Source of the DNA: Larkinella bovis
GTDB taxonomy: Bacteria; Bacteroidota; Bacteroidia; Cytophagales; Spirosomataceae
DNA length: 64,000 nucleotides
Assembly (NCBI RefSeq): GCF_042655385.1
Contig: NZ_JBHSMA010000001.1
Span: forward strand, 558,001 to 622,000
Direction: 5' to 3'
Shown: in pieces, positions 54,972 to 63,345 of the stretch
Numbering within the stretch: the first letter of the stretch is position 1
Layout of the letters: each line of letters starts with the position of its first letter
The notes under the pieces: model-generated
The model's input: the letters and a program-made list of their open reading frames with translations, nothing else
What the model was told of the DNA's origin: nothing
Database searches by the model: none
Position numbers and translations under genes: made by a program

Positions 54972-55238
54972 TTAGTGACCTCCACCATAGGAAGGCTTAT
55001 CGAGTTGCGGTTTGCCATCCCGGTTTCGATTGGGATGGGTTTCGCGAACGTTTGCACCGGGTGCATCTTCGTCGCCGTCCAGGTATTTGTCTTCAATCTC
55101 CGTCGGCGCAATGTCCTGGATCTCTTCGTCGGGGAGCTGGCTGCCGGGGCCGCTGGTTCCGCCAGCCGACTGATTTGCCAGGCCAGCCGGACCGATTGCC
55201 AGTTTGGCTTCTATTTCCTCTTTGCTCTTCTCAGCCAT
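54972..55238 (-). CDS. Small acidic hypothetical protein (88 aa)
   Basis: Start at MAEKSKEEIEAKLAIG; the frame runs on to 55394 but the upstream part is basic and unlike the rest. The protein is hydrophilic and probably disordered, with an acidic centre (DEEIQDIAPTEIEDKYLDGDED) and a polar C-terminus ending PSYGGGH. No known domain was recognised. A tight terminator directly after the stop supports expression. Confidence 0.65.
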   Translation of the reverse strand: MAEKSKEEIEAKLAIGPAGLANQSAGGTSGPGSQLPDEEIQDIAPTEIEDKYLDGDEDAPGANVRETHPNRNRDGKPQLDKPSYGGGH

Positions 55239-55689
55239 AGGGGTCAGATTTTTCAGGTGGAAAAATGAATAGACTTCTTTTTTAACCGGTGAACCGCCAG
55301 ACTGTTTTTTTCGGTTCCACTTTCTTTCTAAGTCGCCCTCAAAAGTAGCTCTGGCGGTAGTTAGCAAGCCTTGGGAAGCTGGGAAAGGGACCATACCATA
55401 CTCTAACTTTTGGTAAAATCAATGCGGTTTGGCCTATTAAATGTAACATCCCCTGCGTAGGTTAGTAGATCGTCGGAAAATAGGAAAGAAAGCGGAGTCA
55501 AACGCAAGCGGAGAGGTCGAAAATCCTAAGCATTTTAATCCAATATTAATCCTTCACGCTGGATTAGTGGAATAGGGCCTAATGAATTGCTAGCTGGAGG
55601 TTTTTAAAACGGAGTATACGGCTGTTGCTGTCGTGTCGATAGCGGGTAATGGCCTTGATGGTTTAGGATTGTTGTTGTATTGCCGAATT
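55239..55689. other. AT-rich intergenic region before the acyltransferase
   Basis: 451 nt with no convincing ORF. It carries TAATCC sites at 55536-55541 and 55547-55552 and the complementary GGATTA at 55561-55566; the last two can form a 6-bp hairpin with an 8-nt loop. Possible operator region; no clear promoter consensus was seen. Confidence 0.55.
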
Positions 55690-56796
55690 ATGAAGAAAAG
55701 GTTTCATATACTGGATGGGTTTCGGGGTTTATTTGCCTTGCTTGTCGCGATTTATCATTTTGCTCCCGGACCTGGCTATATTGGTCACACCCTATTTATT
55801 TCTCATGCCTCTTATTTTACCGACTTTTTTTTTGTATTAAGTGGATTTGTTATTTACTATAATTACAATGAATTAAAGTTTACGGGCATCAAAGTGTTTT
55901 TAGTAAAGCGGTTTTTACGCTTATACCCGCTTCATATTTTTATGTTGCTCGTCTTTCTGCTCGTCGAACTCGGTAAGATGGTCCTGTATGACCTGATTCC
56001 GTTTGAAAATCCGCCTTTTGACCGGAATGATTTAATGGCATTTATAAGCCATCTGTTTTTAGTTCAGTCGTACGGAATGCCAACTTACTGGGGGTGCTGG
56101 AATGCACCGAGCTGGTCCATCAGTGCTGAGTTTTTTAGTTATTTCGTTTTTTGCTTCACGATTATTTTTGTCCGGAAACTGGCTTATTATTCCAAAATAA
56201 GCTTTTATCTTATTTTCTCCGGCCTGGCACTTTGGGCCTTATTTTCGATACAGGGAAATCTGAATATTAAAACCGAGCAGTTCGGGTTTCTACGATGTGC
56301 CTATAGTTTCTTTCTGGGGTGTATGGCCTGTGTTCTGCACGACCGTATCAGGCAAACGCCAAACCGGGTTGTTTTCTCAGTACTTGAGGGTCTGTTTTTG
56401 GCAACATCCGTGCTGGCGATTATGTATGTTCCGGCCAGTATGACGTATTTAATACCGATTGTATTTCTTGCTACGATTAGTGTGTTTTCGTTTGAGAGCG
56501 GCTACGTATCTTCCCTTTTAAATAGTGAAGTGTTTCGAACATTGGGAACACTTTCTTACTCCATTTATATGACGCATTATTTGCTCATGTTTGTGTTCAA
56601 GATTGGCTTAATCAATATTCTAAAAGTGCAGAACGGTCTGGTTTACGACCTCATGCTGATTCCTTATATCGTTTTCATTTTGGCGCTATCCGATTTTACG
56701 TACCATCATGTAGAGATTAAGGGAAAAGAGTGGTTGGCAAAGCTTTTCCAAAAGCAATCGGTTGCCAGTATAAATCAGCAATTAAGCCACAAATAG
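55690..56796 (+). CDS. Acyltransferase 3 (OafA/YrhL-type) membrane protein
   Basis: 368 residues from MKKRFHILDGFRGLFALLVA. The family signature (LDGFRGLFALLVAIYHF: Arg and, ten residues on, the conserved His) opens the protein. About ten hydrophobic helices follow, with FFFVLSGFVIYYN and FLRLYPLHIFM, SYSIYMTHYLLMF near the end. Members O-acylate surface sugars or lipids from the cytoplasmic face. The gene is noticeably AT-rich (19 G+C among 60 bases at 55861-55920), unlike its neighbours, suggesting recent acquisition. No polysaccharide cluster adjoins. Confidence 0.92.
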   Translation: MKKRFHILDGFRGLFALLVAIYHFAPGPGYIGHTLFISHASYFTDFFFVLSGFVIYYNYNELKFTGIKVFLVKRFLRLYPLHIFMLLVFLLVELGKMVLYDLIPFENPPFDRNDLMAFISHLFLVQSYGMPTYWGCWNAPSWSISAEFFSYFVFCFTIIFVRKLAYYSKISFYLIFSGLALWALFSIQGNLNIKTEQFGFLRCAYSFFLGCMACVLHDRIRQTPNRVVFSVLEGLFLATSVLAIMYVPASMTYLIPIVFLATISVFSFESGYVSSLLNSEVFRTLGTLSYSIYMTHYLLMFVFKIGLINILKVQNGLVYDLMLIPYIVFILALSDFTYHHVEIKGKEWLAKLFQKQSVASINQQLSHK

Positions 56797-56822
56797 ATAG
56801 ATGCTAATGGCCCGCGTCTTTG

Positions 56823-57053
56823 TTAAATTTCCTCCGTTAATTTGTGAACTTCCCTCAGGGCCATTTCCATCAGGTTCTGGCCGTGTTTTTCAATAAGTTC
56901 CTGTTGTTCCTGCATGATCGCGTTGTAATCAGTGTTTGTCAGCAGCGAAAGCAGACGCACCTGATTAGACAGTATAACCTGTTGAGACGCTGCGGTTTGA
57001 CAAACCAGTGGAAGAATGGTTTTCAGGAGGGCGTTGGTCAAATGGGACTGCAT
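56823..57053 (-). CDS. Small helical hypothetical protein (76 aa)
   Basis: Reads MQSHLTNALLKTILPLVCQ and ends REVHKLTEEI. Predicted all-helical with a Gln/Glu-rich middle (MQEQQELIEKHGQNLME). No signal peptide or known family was recognised. It is convergent with the acyltransferase (26-nt gap). Composition and GC content are closer to the local AT-rich segment than to chance antisense frames. Moderate support only. Confidence 0.55.
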   Translation of the reverse strand: MQSHLTNALLKTILPLVCQTAASQQVILSNQVRLLSLLTNTDYNAIMQEQQELIEKHGQNLMEMALREVHKLTEEI

Positions 57054-57478
57054 AAGGGTTTCGGAATTAAATGGTTAGATTTTGTGATGACCAGGCTTCC
57101 GTATGGGTGGCGCAGGCCAGGTGGGGCAATTCCGGAGGATTGGCTTTCCGGGTATTCCATCGGAATTGTTGTTTAGCGGGCTTTGGGCTTAAAATACAGA
57201 AAAAAGGCCGTTCGGTTGGCAAAGAAAACGCATCATTCAGTCCGTCTTTCCACGAGTATCGCCCACTTGAAAAAGGAGATTATGCCATTTCTGCAACAGA
57301 AACTGAAAATTTGTCAGTTTGTTGGGCTCTGGGCAGGCCGAAAAACTGACAGAATTCGGACGATTTACTACCCGGATTTCGTTTGGCATATCATTTGTAA
57401 ATGCGGTTTTTAAAGGCTAAAACCTGCAGGTTTATCCTTTTGTTACTATTTGTTTAACTTTAAAAAGCTAGGTTAATC
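57054..57478. other. Intergenic region upstream of hsp20
   Basis: 425 nt. Two overlapping plus-strand frames here (up to 92 codons) lack recognisable sequence or biased codon use and are not called. The end nearest hsp20 is AT-rich and holds the putative promoter. Confidence 0.55.
57431..57462 (+). promoter_or_regulatory. Possible hsp20 promoter
   Basis: TTTA (57431-57434), a 20-nt spacer, then TAACTTTA (57455-57462): one mismatch in each element to TTTG/TAnnTTTG. The ATG follows 16 nt later, so the leader would be very short. Confidence 0.35.
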
Positions 57479-57928
57479 ATGTCACTCATCAAAAGAAACG
57501 GGGCGATGTCCTCTGCTTTTCCGGCGTTGTTCGATGACTTCTTTAGCCGGGACCTTTTTAACTGGAACAACCGTAATTTTTCCACCACGCAAACGAGTCT
57601 TCCGTCGGTCAACATCAAAGAGACGGCCGATGCGTTTGAGGTTGAAATGGCCGCTCCCGGAATGGAGAAACAGGATTTCCGGGTGGAACTGAATGGGAAT
57701 CAGCTCACGATTTCCTCCAGCAAGGAAAATCAGGAGGAAAAACAGGAAGGGGGCTATACGCACCGGGAATTCAGCTATCAATCTTTCCAGCGTAGCTTTA
57801 CGCTGCCCAAGGATGTGGTCGATGAAGACCGGATTGAGGCTAAATACGAAAATGGCCTCCTGCTCCTGACGATTCCTAAACGGGAAGAAGCCAAACAAAA
57901 AGCGCCCCGTCGTATCGAAATAGGGTAA
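57479..57928 (+). CDS. Hsp20/alpha-crystallin small heat-shock protein
   Basis: 149 residues. The alpha-crystallin domain (about 40-140) begins PSVNIKETADAFEVEMAAPGMEKQDFRVELNGNQLTIS and includes the ENGLLLLTIPKR strand. Near the C-terminus lies the basic tail KQKAPRRIEIG with the I-x-I anchor (IEI). These proteins hold unfolding clients as oligomers under stress. Single gene with its own terminator. Confidence 0.95.
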   Translation: MSLIKRNGAMSSAFPALFDDFFSRDLFNWNNRNFSTTQTSLPSVNIKETADAFEVEMAAPGMEKQDFRVELNGNQLTISSSKENQEEKQEGGYTHREFSYQSFQRSFTLPKDVVDEDRIEAKYENGLLLLTIPKREEAKQKAPRRIEIG

Positions 57929-57947
57929 AACCCAAACCGCATAACCC

Positions 57948-57975
57948 AGCCTGTTCTCCCCAAGGAGGACAGGCT
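57948..57975 (+). terminator. hsp20 terminator
   Basis: AGCCTGTTCTCC (57948-57959) pairs with GGAGGACAGGCT (57964-57975), 12 bp with one T-G, loop CCAA, followed by TTTTTAAG. Confidence 0.8.
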
Positions 57976-58025
57976 TTTTAAGTTAGGTTAACGTATTTTG
58001 GATAAATCGGGGAATGTTCACAGCA

Positions 58026-58370
58026 ATGGAACGAACGTATGAAGTGCTGCTCACCATGCGGGTACACGGCGAGTGGCGGGAATTGGGCCGGTTTTACCTG
58101 GGGGAGGATCCGGAGCAGGCGAATGCTACCTTCAGGCGTTTGAAGGGGCAACCCGGGAACAACGGCTGGATTCGAATGGAATTACGGGAAGCCCGAAACC
58201 AGCGCGGGCCGTATCTCGGCCGGATCAATTGTACGCTGGATGAACTGGCCGAAAATTGCAGGATGATTACGAAAGAAGCGTTCAAACGATTCAATCTGGA
58301 ACATGAGCCGGTGAGCGGTGGAGCACGAGTAGGCGAATTTCTGCACCTGGCTGGCTTTGGACCGTTTTAA
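58026..58370 (+). CDS. Hypothetical protein (114 aa)
   Basis: Reads MERTYEVLLTMRVHGEWRE; an ATG four codons upstream (58014) is equally possible. It is soluble with mixed alpha/beta composition (GRFYLGEDPEQANATFRRL, NCTLDELAENCRMITKEAFKRFNLE), ending LHLAGFGPF. No family was recognised. A perfect hairpin terminator follows 40 nt after the stop. The strength of the terminator and the protein-like composition support a real gene. Confidence 0.65.
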   Translation: MERTYEVLLTMRVHGEWRELGRFYLGEDPEQANATFRRLKGQPGNNGWIRMELREARNQRGPYLGRINCTLDELAENCRMITKEAFKRFNLEHEPVSGGARVGEFLHLAGFGPF

Positions 58371-58409
58371 AACCCTATGGCCGGACTTTCCTGTGATGGT
58401 TCAAAATTG

Positions 58410-58440
58410 AAATGCCCGACGCTGGTACCGTCGGGCATTT
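58410..58440 (+). terminator. Terminator of the 58-kb hypothetical gene
   Basis: Perfect 12-bp stem AAATGCCCGACG (58410-58421) with CGTCGGGCATTT (58429-58440), loop 7 nt, followed by TTGTGGG. Confidence 0.75.
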
Positions 58441-58513
58441 TTGTGGGCTAAAAAGAGAAACCCGCCCGGGCGGGTCAGGGTAATTTAGTTGAGACCTAAT
58501 CACCCAAAAGTAA

Positions 58514-58542
58514 AATAACCCACTCATTTTGAGTGGGTTATT
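58514..58542 (-). terminator. tRNA-Ser terminator
   Basis: Perfect 12-bp stem AATAACCCACTC (58514-58525) with GAGTGGGTTATT (58531-58542), loop 5 nt. On the minus strand it is followed by TTACTTTTGGG, 11 nt after the tRNA 3' end. Confidence 0.75.
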
Positions 58543-58553
58543 GGAAAATATCG

Positions 58554-58641
58554 CAGAGAGGAAGGGATTCGAACCCTCGATACGCTTGAGACGTATACAC
58601 ACTTTCCAGGCGTGCTCCTTCAACCACTCGGACACCTCTCT
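58554..58641 (-). tRNA. tRNA-Ser (anticodon GGA)
   Basis: The minus strand folds into a class II tRNA of 88 nt. The acceptor stem pairs AGAGAGG with CCTCTCT and the discriminator base is G, as in tRNA-Ser. The anticodon loop CTGGAAA gives GGA, reading UCC and UCU. There is a long variable arm (TATACGTCTCAAGCGTATC) and the T arm contains GGTTCGAATCC. CCA is not encoded. Confidence 0.95.
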
Positions 58642-58657
58642 GGGTGGAAACGGGATG

Positions 58658-58688
58658 CAAAGATGACGGTTATTCGTGACATATACAA
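58658..58688 (-). promoter_or_regulatory. Putative tRNA-Ser promoter
   Basis: On the minus strand TTG (58686-58688), a 20-nt spacer, then CATCTTTG (58658-58665), one mismatch from TAnnTTTG, 16 nt before the tRNA 5' end and just past the asparaginase stop. Confidence 0.5.
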
Positions 58689-58702
58689 TCGGTTTTCGGA
58701 TT

Positions 58703-59770
58703 TCACGCACTCATTTCACCACAAATAGGCTCCGTCAGCCGTTTTTTTAATCGTTCCGGATCGGATTCGTTGGCGAGCAGAAACATGAGTTTGGTGATGG
58801 CGGCTTCGACGGTCATGTCGCTGCCGCTCAGTACGCCAATCGCATCCAGTTGTTTGCTGGTTTGGTACCGGCCCTGCGTTACCCGCCCGCCATCACACTG
58901 GGAGACGTTGAGAATCACCAGTCCGCGGCCAATGGCGCTTTCCAGGGCGTTCAGAAACCAGGTTTCCGTGGGCGCATTGCCCGCGCCGTAACTTTCGAGA
59001 ACCAACCCCCGCAGCCCCGGAATACCCAGAATGGCGCGGACAATCGGCGGGCTGATGCCCGGAAACAACGGCATAACGATCACCTGCGTCGCCATGTCCT
59101 CGTGTACGATCAGCGGGGATTCCGGAACATACGCCCGAATAAAAGGCGTATTGTATTCAATATTGACCCCCGCCATCGCCAGATGCGGGTAATTTTCGGA
59201 ATGAAAAGCATTAAAATGCACGCTTTCCTTTTTCTTGGCTCGGTTTCCGCGTAGTAACAATGAGTTAAAATAAATACATACTTCGGGAACAATTGGGTGC
59301 CCCTGTTCCTGGGCCGCGGCAATTTCCAGGGCCGTAATGAAATTCTCCCGGGCGTCGGAGCGGGCCACGCCAATGGGCAACTGGGCCCCCGTCAAAATAA
59401 CCGGCTTGTTCAACCCTTCCAGCAGAAAGCTGAGGGCGGAAGCCGTGTAGGCCATCGTATCGGTTCCGTGCAAAATCACGAAGCTATCGTACGAACGGTA
59501 GTTGTCACGAATGATCCGGGCCAGGTTGATCCAGGTAGCCGGTTTCATGTTCGATGAATCCAGGATCTCGTTTAAAACCGCCACGGTGATTTCAAAATCC
59601 AGTCGGTGGATTTCGGGAACCCGATCCAGAACCTGCTCAAAATCAAACGGAACAAGCTGGTCATGCTGCCGGTCATATACCATGCCGAGCGTTCCCCCGG
59701 TGTAGATGACCAGAACCGATGAGCGGGCTTTTCCGGGCAAAACCGGGTTGATCGGAATGGTGCGATACAT
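58703..59770 (-). CDS. ansA: Asparaginase (type I, cytoplasmic)
   Basis: 355 residues from MYRTIPINPV; a TTG two codons earlier is not needed. The two catalytic Thr motifs are present: VIYTGGTLGM and VILHGTDTMAYTASALSF. No signal peptide, so the cytoplasmic AnsA type is favoured. It hydrolyses L-asparagine to aspartate and ammonia. It starts two bases after the tatD stop, so the genes are likely co-transcribed as the end of a six-gene minus-strand run. Confidence 0.93.
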   Translation of the reverse strand: MYRTIPINPVLPGKARSSVLVIYTGGTLGMVYDRQHDQLVPFDFEQVLDRVPEIHRLDFEITVAVLNEILDSSNMKPATWINLARIIRDNYRSYDSFVILHGTDTMAYTASALSFLLEGLNKPVILTGAQLPIGVARSDARENFITALEIAAAQEQGHPIVPEVCIYFNSLLLRGNRAKKKESVHFNAFHSENYPHLAMAGVNIEYNTPFIRAYVPESPLIVHEDMATQVIVMPLFPGISPPIVRAILGIPGLRGLVLESYGAGNAPTETWFLNALESAIGRGLVILNVSQCDGGRVTQGRYQTSKQLDAIGVLSGSDMTVEAAITKLMFLLANESDPERLKKRLTEPICGEMSA

Positions 59771-59772
59771 AG

Positions 59773-60552
59773 TCAACGGGCGAGAAGCTGCCGGGCGTTT
59801 TGGGTGGTTTGCCCGGTGATCTGCTCCAACGGGATTTGTTTTAAGTCAGCAACCCGTTGCGCAATGAGCTTGAGATAAGCGGGCTCGTTGCGTTTTCCCC
59901 GGAAGGGGACAGGAGCCAGGTACGGCGCGTCGGTTTCGAGCACCAGGTGTTCCAGACCAATCTGGGGAATGACGCTATCCAAACCGCCGTTTTTAAACGT
60001 CGAAACGCCACCAATTCCCAGTTTGAAACCGAGCTGGATTGCCCGGTGGGCTTCATCAAGCGTACCGACAAAGCAATGAAAAATACCGGTTAGATTCGGC
60101 AAAGCCAGTTTTTCAATCAGGTCGGCGGCTTCGGCGAAGGCATTCCGGCTGCCGTCTTTGGCGGACCGGCTATGAATGGAAATTGGTAAATTTCGCTGCG
60201 AAGCCCATTGCAGCTGAACCGTAAAGGCTTCGAACTGGCGGTCGATATGGGTCAGATCCCAGTAAAAGTCCAGCCCGATCTCGCCGATGAACGGAAATGG
60301 GTAGCGGTTTAGCCAGCTTTCAACGGTTGCCAGTTCGGTTTCAACGGTTTCGCCGACGTAGCACGGATGAAGTCCCATCATGGGCAGGCAAGAGGCTGGG
60401 TACCGGTCGGCCAGTGCCATCATGGCGTCGATGGTTTCAGCGGCACAGTTGGGCATCCAGATTTGCGAAATGCCGTGTTCTTCAGCGGTCGCCAGCATCG
60501 CCGGTTTGTCGTCAAACTGCGAATCGTAAATATGGGCGTGGGTGTCAATCAT
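59773..60552 (-). CDS. tatD: TatD-family metal-dependent hydrolase
   Basis: 259 residues, typical. The TIM-barrel metal motifs are intact: MIDTHAHIYD, Glu in FIGEIGLDFYW, PISIHSRSA, GIFHCFVGT and VLETDAPYL. TatD proteins are 3'-5' DNA exonucleases involved in repair and DNA breakdown; some are D-aminoacyl-tRNA deacylase-like. It overlaps the upstream glycosyltransferase by 4 nt (ATGA). Confidence 0.94.
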   Translation of the reverse strand: MIDTHAHIYDSQFDDKPAMLATAEEHGISQIWMPNCAAETIDAMMALADRYPASCLPMMGLHPCYVGETVETELATVESWLNRYPFPFIGEIGLDFYWDLTHIDRQFEAFTVQLQWASQRNLPISIHSRSAKDGSRNAFAEAADLIEKLALPNLTGIFHCFVGTLDEAHRAIQLGFKLGIGGVSTFKNGGLDSVIPQIGLEHLVLETDAPYLAPVPFRGKRNEPAYLKLIAQRVADLKQIPLEQITGQTTQNARQLLAR

Positions 60553-61541
60553 TTATACGTTCGGCCTTTCCAGACCACTTGAGTGGGTAACAGATAGTAA
60601 AGCAATGAAATCAAATAACCGATGTGGAGATACAATTCATAACCGATTAAATACGGTAATAGATCCCACCGCCGGAAACGATAAAATATCCAAAGGAGTT
60701 GCCCGGACTGGAGACCAAATTTCAGGGCCCAGATGCTGACCGCTGCGAACGGATACCAGTGGGCAAGGGTAAGCAGGAACGGGTAAAAAAGTAATTGACA
60801 GCTAAACAGAAAGACAAAGTAAACCGGTAATTGCAGCGCACCGACCAGCCAGCGTTTCCGTTGCTGTAACCAAATTTTCCAATTTGGAATTGGTTGGGTC
60901 GTCGCCAGAACCTCTGCATCGAAGCGGTGGCTGAAGTCAAAGTTACGACCGATAATTTCCGTAAATAGTTGATAATCTTCAACAATTGAAAAGGGGAGCT
61001 GTTCATACCCCCCAACGGCATCGTAGGCGGTTTTACGGACGGCCATGTTGTTGCCCATGGCCGTAACCGGAATTTTTAAATCGGCGCACTGTTTGATCAG
61101 GAACTGTCCGTAGAACCAGTCAATGGCCTGAAGTTTCTCAAAACCGGTTTGCCCCACGATCTGGGTACAGCCCGTCAGGATCCCCAGGGTTGCCGACTCG
61201 AAGGGTTTTACCATACCCGCCAGCCAGGTGGCCGGAACCTCACAGTCGGCATCGGTAAATAAAAGAATTCGCCCCTGGGCTTTTCGGGCTAGCTGGGCCA
61301 GGACATTCGATTTGCCGGCCTGTTTGCCAACCCGTTCCGTGATCGGAATCAGGTGGTAATGGGGTTTGTTTCGGATAAATTCGGCGACGATCGTGCCGGT
61401 CTGGTCCTCCGACTGATCGTTTCCAATCAGGACTTCGTAGCGGTTTGGCGGGTAAACCAGTTGTTCGATGGCCCGAAGACAGCGTAGAATGTTGGCTTCT
61501 TCGTTCCTGGCGGCTATCAGAATGCTGGCGTCGAGACTCAC
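60549..61541 (-). CDS. Membrane glycosyltransferase, family 2
   Basis: 330 residues. The GT-A domain opens ASILIAARNEEANILRCL; the nucleotide/metal site is LFTDADCEVPATWL, and the acceptor-side motif QQRKRWLVG (QxxRW type) is present, as in processive synthases. Three to four C-terminal membrane helices (about 235-325) follow. It overlaps both neighbours by 4 nt (TatD downstream, deacetylase upstream), so translation is coupled. Product unknown; probably a surface or lipid-linked glycan. Confidence 0.9.
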   Translation of the reverse strand: MSLDASILIAARNEEANILRCLRAIEQLVYPPNRYEVLIGNDQSEDQTGTIVAEFIRNKPHYHLIPITERVGKQAGKSNVLAQLARKAQGRILLFTDADCEVPATWLAGMVKPFESATLGILTGCTQIVGQTGFEKLQAIDWFYGQFLIKQCADLKIPVTAMGNNMAVRKTAYDAVGGYEQLPFSIVEDYQLFTEIIGRNFDFSHRFDAEVLATTQPIPNWKIWLQQRKRWLVGALQLPVYFVFLFSCQLLFYPFLLTLAHWYPFAAVSIWALKFGLQSGQLLWIFYRFRRWDLLPYLIGYELYLHIGYLISLLYYLLPTQVVWKGRTYK

Positions 61542-62173
61542 GAATGCAAGGGTGTTTGCGGCAGGCTTTCGAACCGGTAGCCCTTTTCCGAAAAATGCGC
61601 CAATGTTCTGGGGAGGGTATAACTCATTCGTGGCCAGGCTTTGATGCTATCGTGAAAAAGTACGATAGAACCCGGTTCTGTGTAATTGAGCGTTTTTTGC
61701 AGGATAACGTCCGGTTTGAGCGACTGCGAAAAATCACCCGTCAGCACATCCCACATAATGACGTCATGCGATTTCAGAATTTCGGTACCCTGGCTGCGTT
61801 TCATTCGTCCATAGGGGGGGCGGAAAAGGCGGGTCGGAATGCCTAATTGCTGTTGACACTGGCGGAAATTAGCCAGGTAGGATGCGTCGTCGGTTTTCCA
61901 GCCATTCAGATGATTAAAGGTGTGATTACCGATGGAATGCCCTTCCTGTTGGACGCGTTGAAAAATGCCGGGATGTTTTCTGACATTATCGCCAATGCAG
62001 AAAAAGGTAGCGCGGGCCTGAAATTGCTTTAGCGTATCGATGACAAACTCCGTTACCTCCGGGATCGGGCCGTCGTCGAATGTGAGGTAAATCACTTTTT
62101 CCGGCGTTGAAACCCGCCATTGGTATCGGGGAAATAACGTGCGCAGCAGAAAATTGGTCTTATGCAAAAACAT
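61538..62173 (-). CDS. Polysaccharide deacetylase (NodB/CE4)
   Basis: 211 residues. CE4 motifs: IYLTFDDGPIPE (motif 1), EGHSIGNHTFNHL (motif 2, metal His) and FRPPYGR (motif 3). The catalytic Asp pair is present. It is likely to remove N-acetyl groups from a glycan in the envelope. No clear signal peptide but a hydrophobic N-terminal stretch is weak, so localisation is uncertain. Sandwiched between two glycosyltransferases, suggesting the same glycan. Confidence 0.92.
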   Translation of the reverse strand: MFLHKTNFLLRTLFPRYQWRVSTPEKVIYLTFDDGPIPEVTEFVIDTLKQFQARATFFCIGDNVRKHPGIFQRVQQEGHSIGNHTFNHLNGWKTDDASYLANFRQCQQQLGIPTRLFRPPYGRMKRSQGTEILKSHDVIMWDVLTGDFSQSLKPDVILQKTLNYTEPGSIVLFHDSIKAWPRMSYTLPRTLAHFSEKGYRFESLPQTPLHS

Positions 62174-62205
62174 AGAAACGCGTTGCTTGAGCGGTTTTCA
62201 ATCGA

Positions 62206-63339
62206 TTAACGCAGGCTTCGACCTTTCCATTGAAAGCCCTTTTGCTGCGCCACCAGGCCAAAAAATACGACGTACAGCGGATAAACCAGTTGGGTGGCCG
62301 GAATCCAGCCTATCAGGTGTTTCTTTTTCAGAAATGCGAGTATCGAGCCCAAAAATAACCACTCCGGCACAGCTTTCAAGGCCAACACCAGGATAAGTTG
62401 GGGAGCCGACCAGGTGAACCCCCAAAAACCGATGACCGCCAGCGGCAGGGCCAGATTGCTGGCGAAGATAAAAACCGCCAGCACCGAAGGACCGATACTT
62501 TGATAAGCCCGCCATTTGCTGGCCCATCGCTTCCGCTGATGAAAGAAGGCTTTCAGACTGGCCTGAGGGGGCGTCTGCACAATGGCATCCGGACTTTTTA
62601 GGAATCTAACACCGTTAGGATAACGGTTGGCAATTTTATGCATCAGTAATTCGTCATCCCCGGAAGCGACATGATCAATGCCGTCAAAACCGCCCACTTC
62701 CTCAAAAACCGCCTTTTCATAGGTGAGATTCGCGCCGTTACACATCGTTGGAAATCCCATTTTCATCGTGCTGGCCCCCGCGCCAATCAAACTGCTGCTT
62801 TCAACGGTTTGCAGCCTTCCAAATACCGAATCGACCGGGTCAAAGCTGATGGGACCACTGATCAACCGGGCACCGGTCTGGTGGTAAAAGGCCGCAATTG
62901 TTTCCAGCCACCGGGGACCAACGCGGCAGTCGCCGTCGGTGGTCACAATCAGGGTTCCCGTGGCGAGGGAAATACTCTGGCGGATCGCCCGTTTTTTGGG
63001 GGAGAAAGTGGGTTCGTTGCGCAGGGCCAGCGGATAGAGGGAGTAAGGGAGTTGCGAAACCAGTTCCTGTATGACTGTCAGGGTATTATCGGTCGAAGCG
63101 TCGTCGGCAACGATCACTTCAAAACAGTCGAAAGGATAGGTCTGCTGCCGGAGGTCATTTAGCAAATGCGGCAACGTTCGTTCCTCATTTCGCACCGGGA
63201 TAATGACACTGATCCGTGGTTTTTTAGCGTCCGTGAAGGAGGCTGGGACGGAAAACCGTTTCATTCTCCACCAGACTAGGGTGAGCAGAAGGGTGAAGGC
63301 GGCATAAACTATTGCTATACTTACAATACTATAAAACAT
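62206..63339 (-). CDS. Membrane glycosyltransferase, family 2
   Basis: 377 residues. An N-terminal transmembrane helix (about 3-23) anchors the GT-A domain: ISVIIPVRNEERTLPHLL, VIVADDASTDNT, VTTDGDCRVGPRWLE and HQRKRWASK (QxxRW). C-terminal helices (about 290-360) follow. It is similar in layout to the GT at 60549 but not a duplicate. The gene is 6 nt from the upstream flippase-like gene. Confidence 0.9.
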   Translation of the reverse strand: MFYSIVSIAIVYAAFTLLLTLVWWRMKRFSVPASFTDAKKPRISVIIPVRNEERTLPHLLNDLRQQTYPFDCFEVIVADDASTDNTLTVIQELVSQLPYSLYPLALRNEPTFSPKKRAIRQSISLATGTLIVTTDGDCRVGPRWLETIAAFYHQTGARLISGPISFDPVDSVFGRLQTVESSSLIGAGASTMKMGFPTMCNGANLTYEKAVFEEVGGFDGIDHVASGDDELLMHKIANRYPNGVRFLKSPDAIVQTPPQASLKAFFHQRKRWASKWRAYQSIGPSVLAVFIFASNLALPLAVIGFWGFTWSAPQLILVLALKAVPEWLFLGSILAFLKKKHLIGWIPATQLVYPLYVVFFGLVAQQKGFQWKGRSLR

Positions 63340-63345
63340 TAATTA

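Noticed and set aside
57071..57413. Overlapping plus-strand frames upstream of hsp20
   Set aside because: No recognisable sequence, low-bias codons, and two different frames are equally open. Treated as intergenic.
58375..58710. 111-codon minus-strand frame across the tRNA gene
   Set aside because: It reads through tRNA-Ser and two terminators, so it cannot be a real gene.
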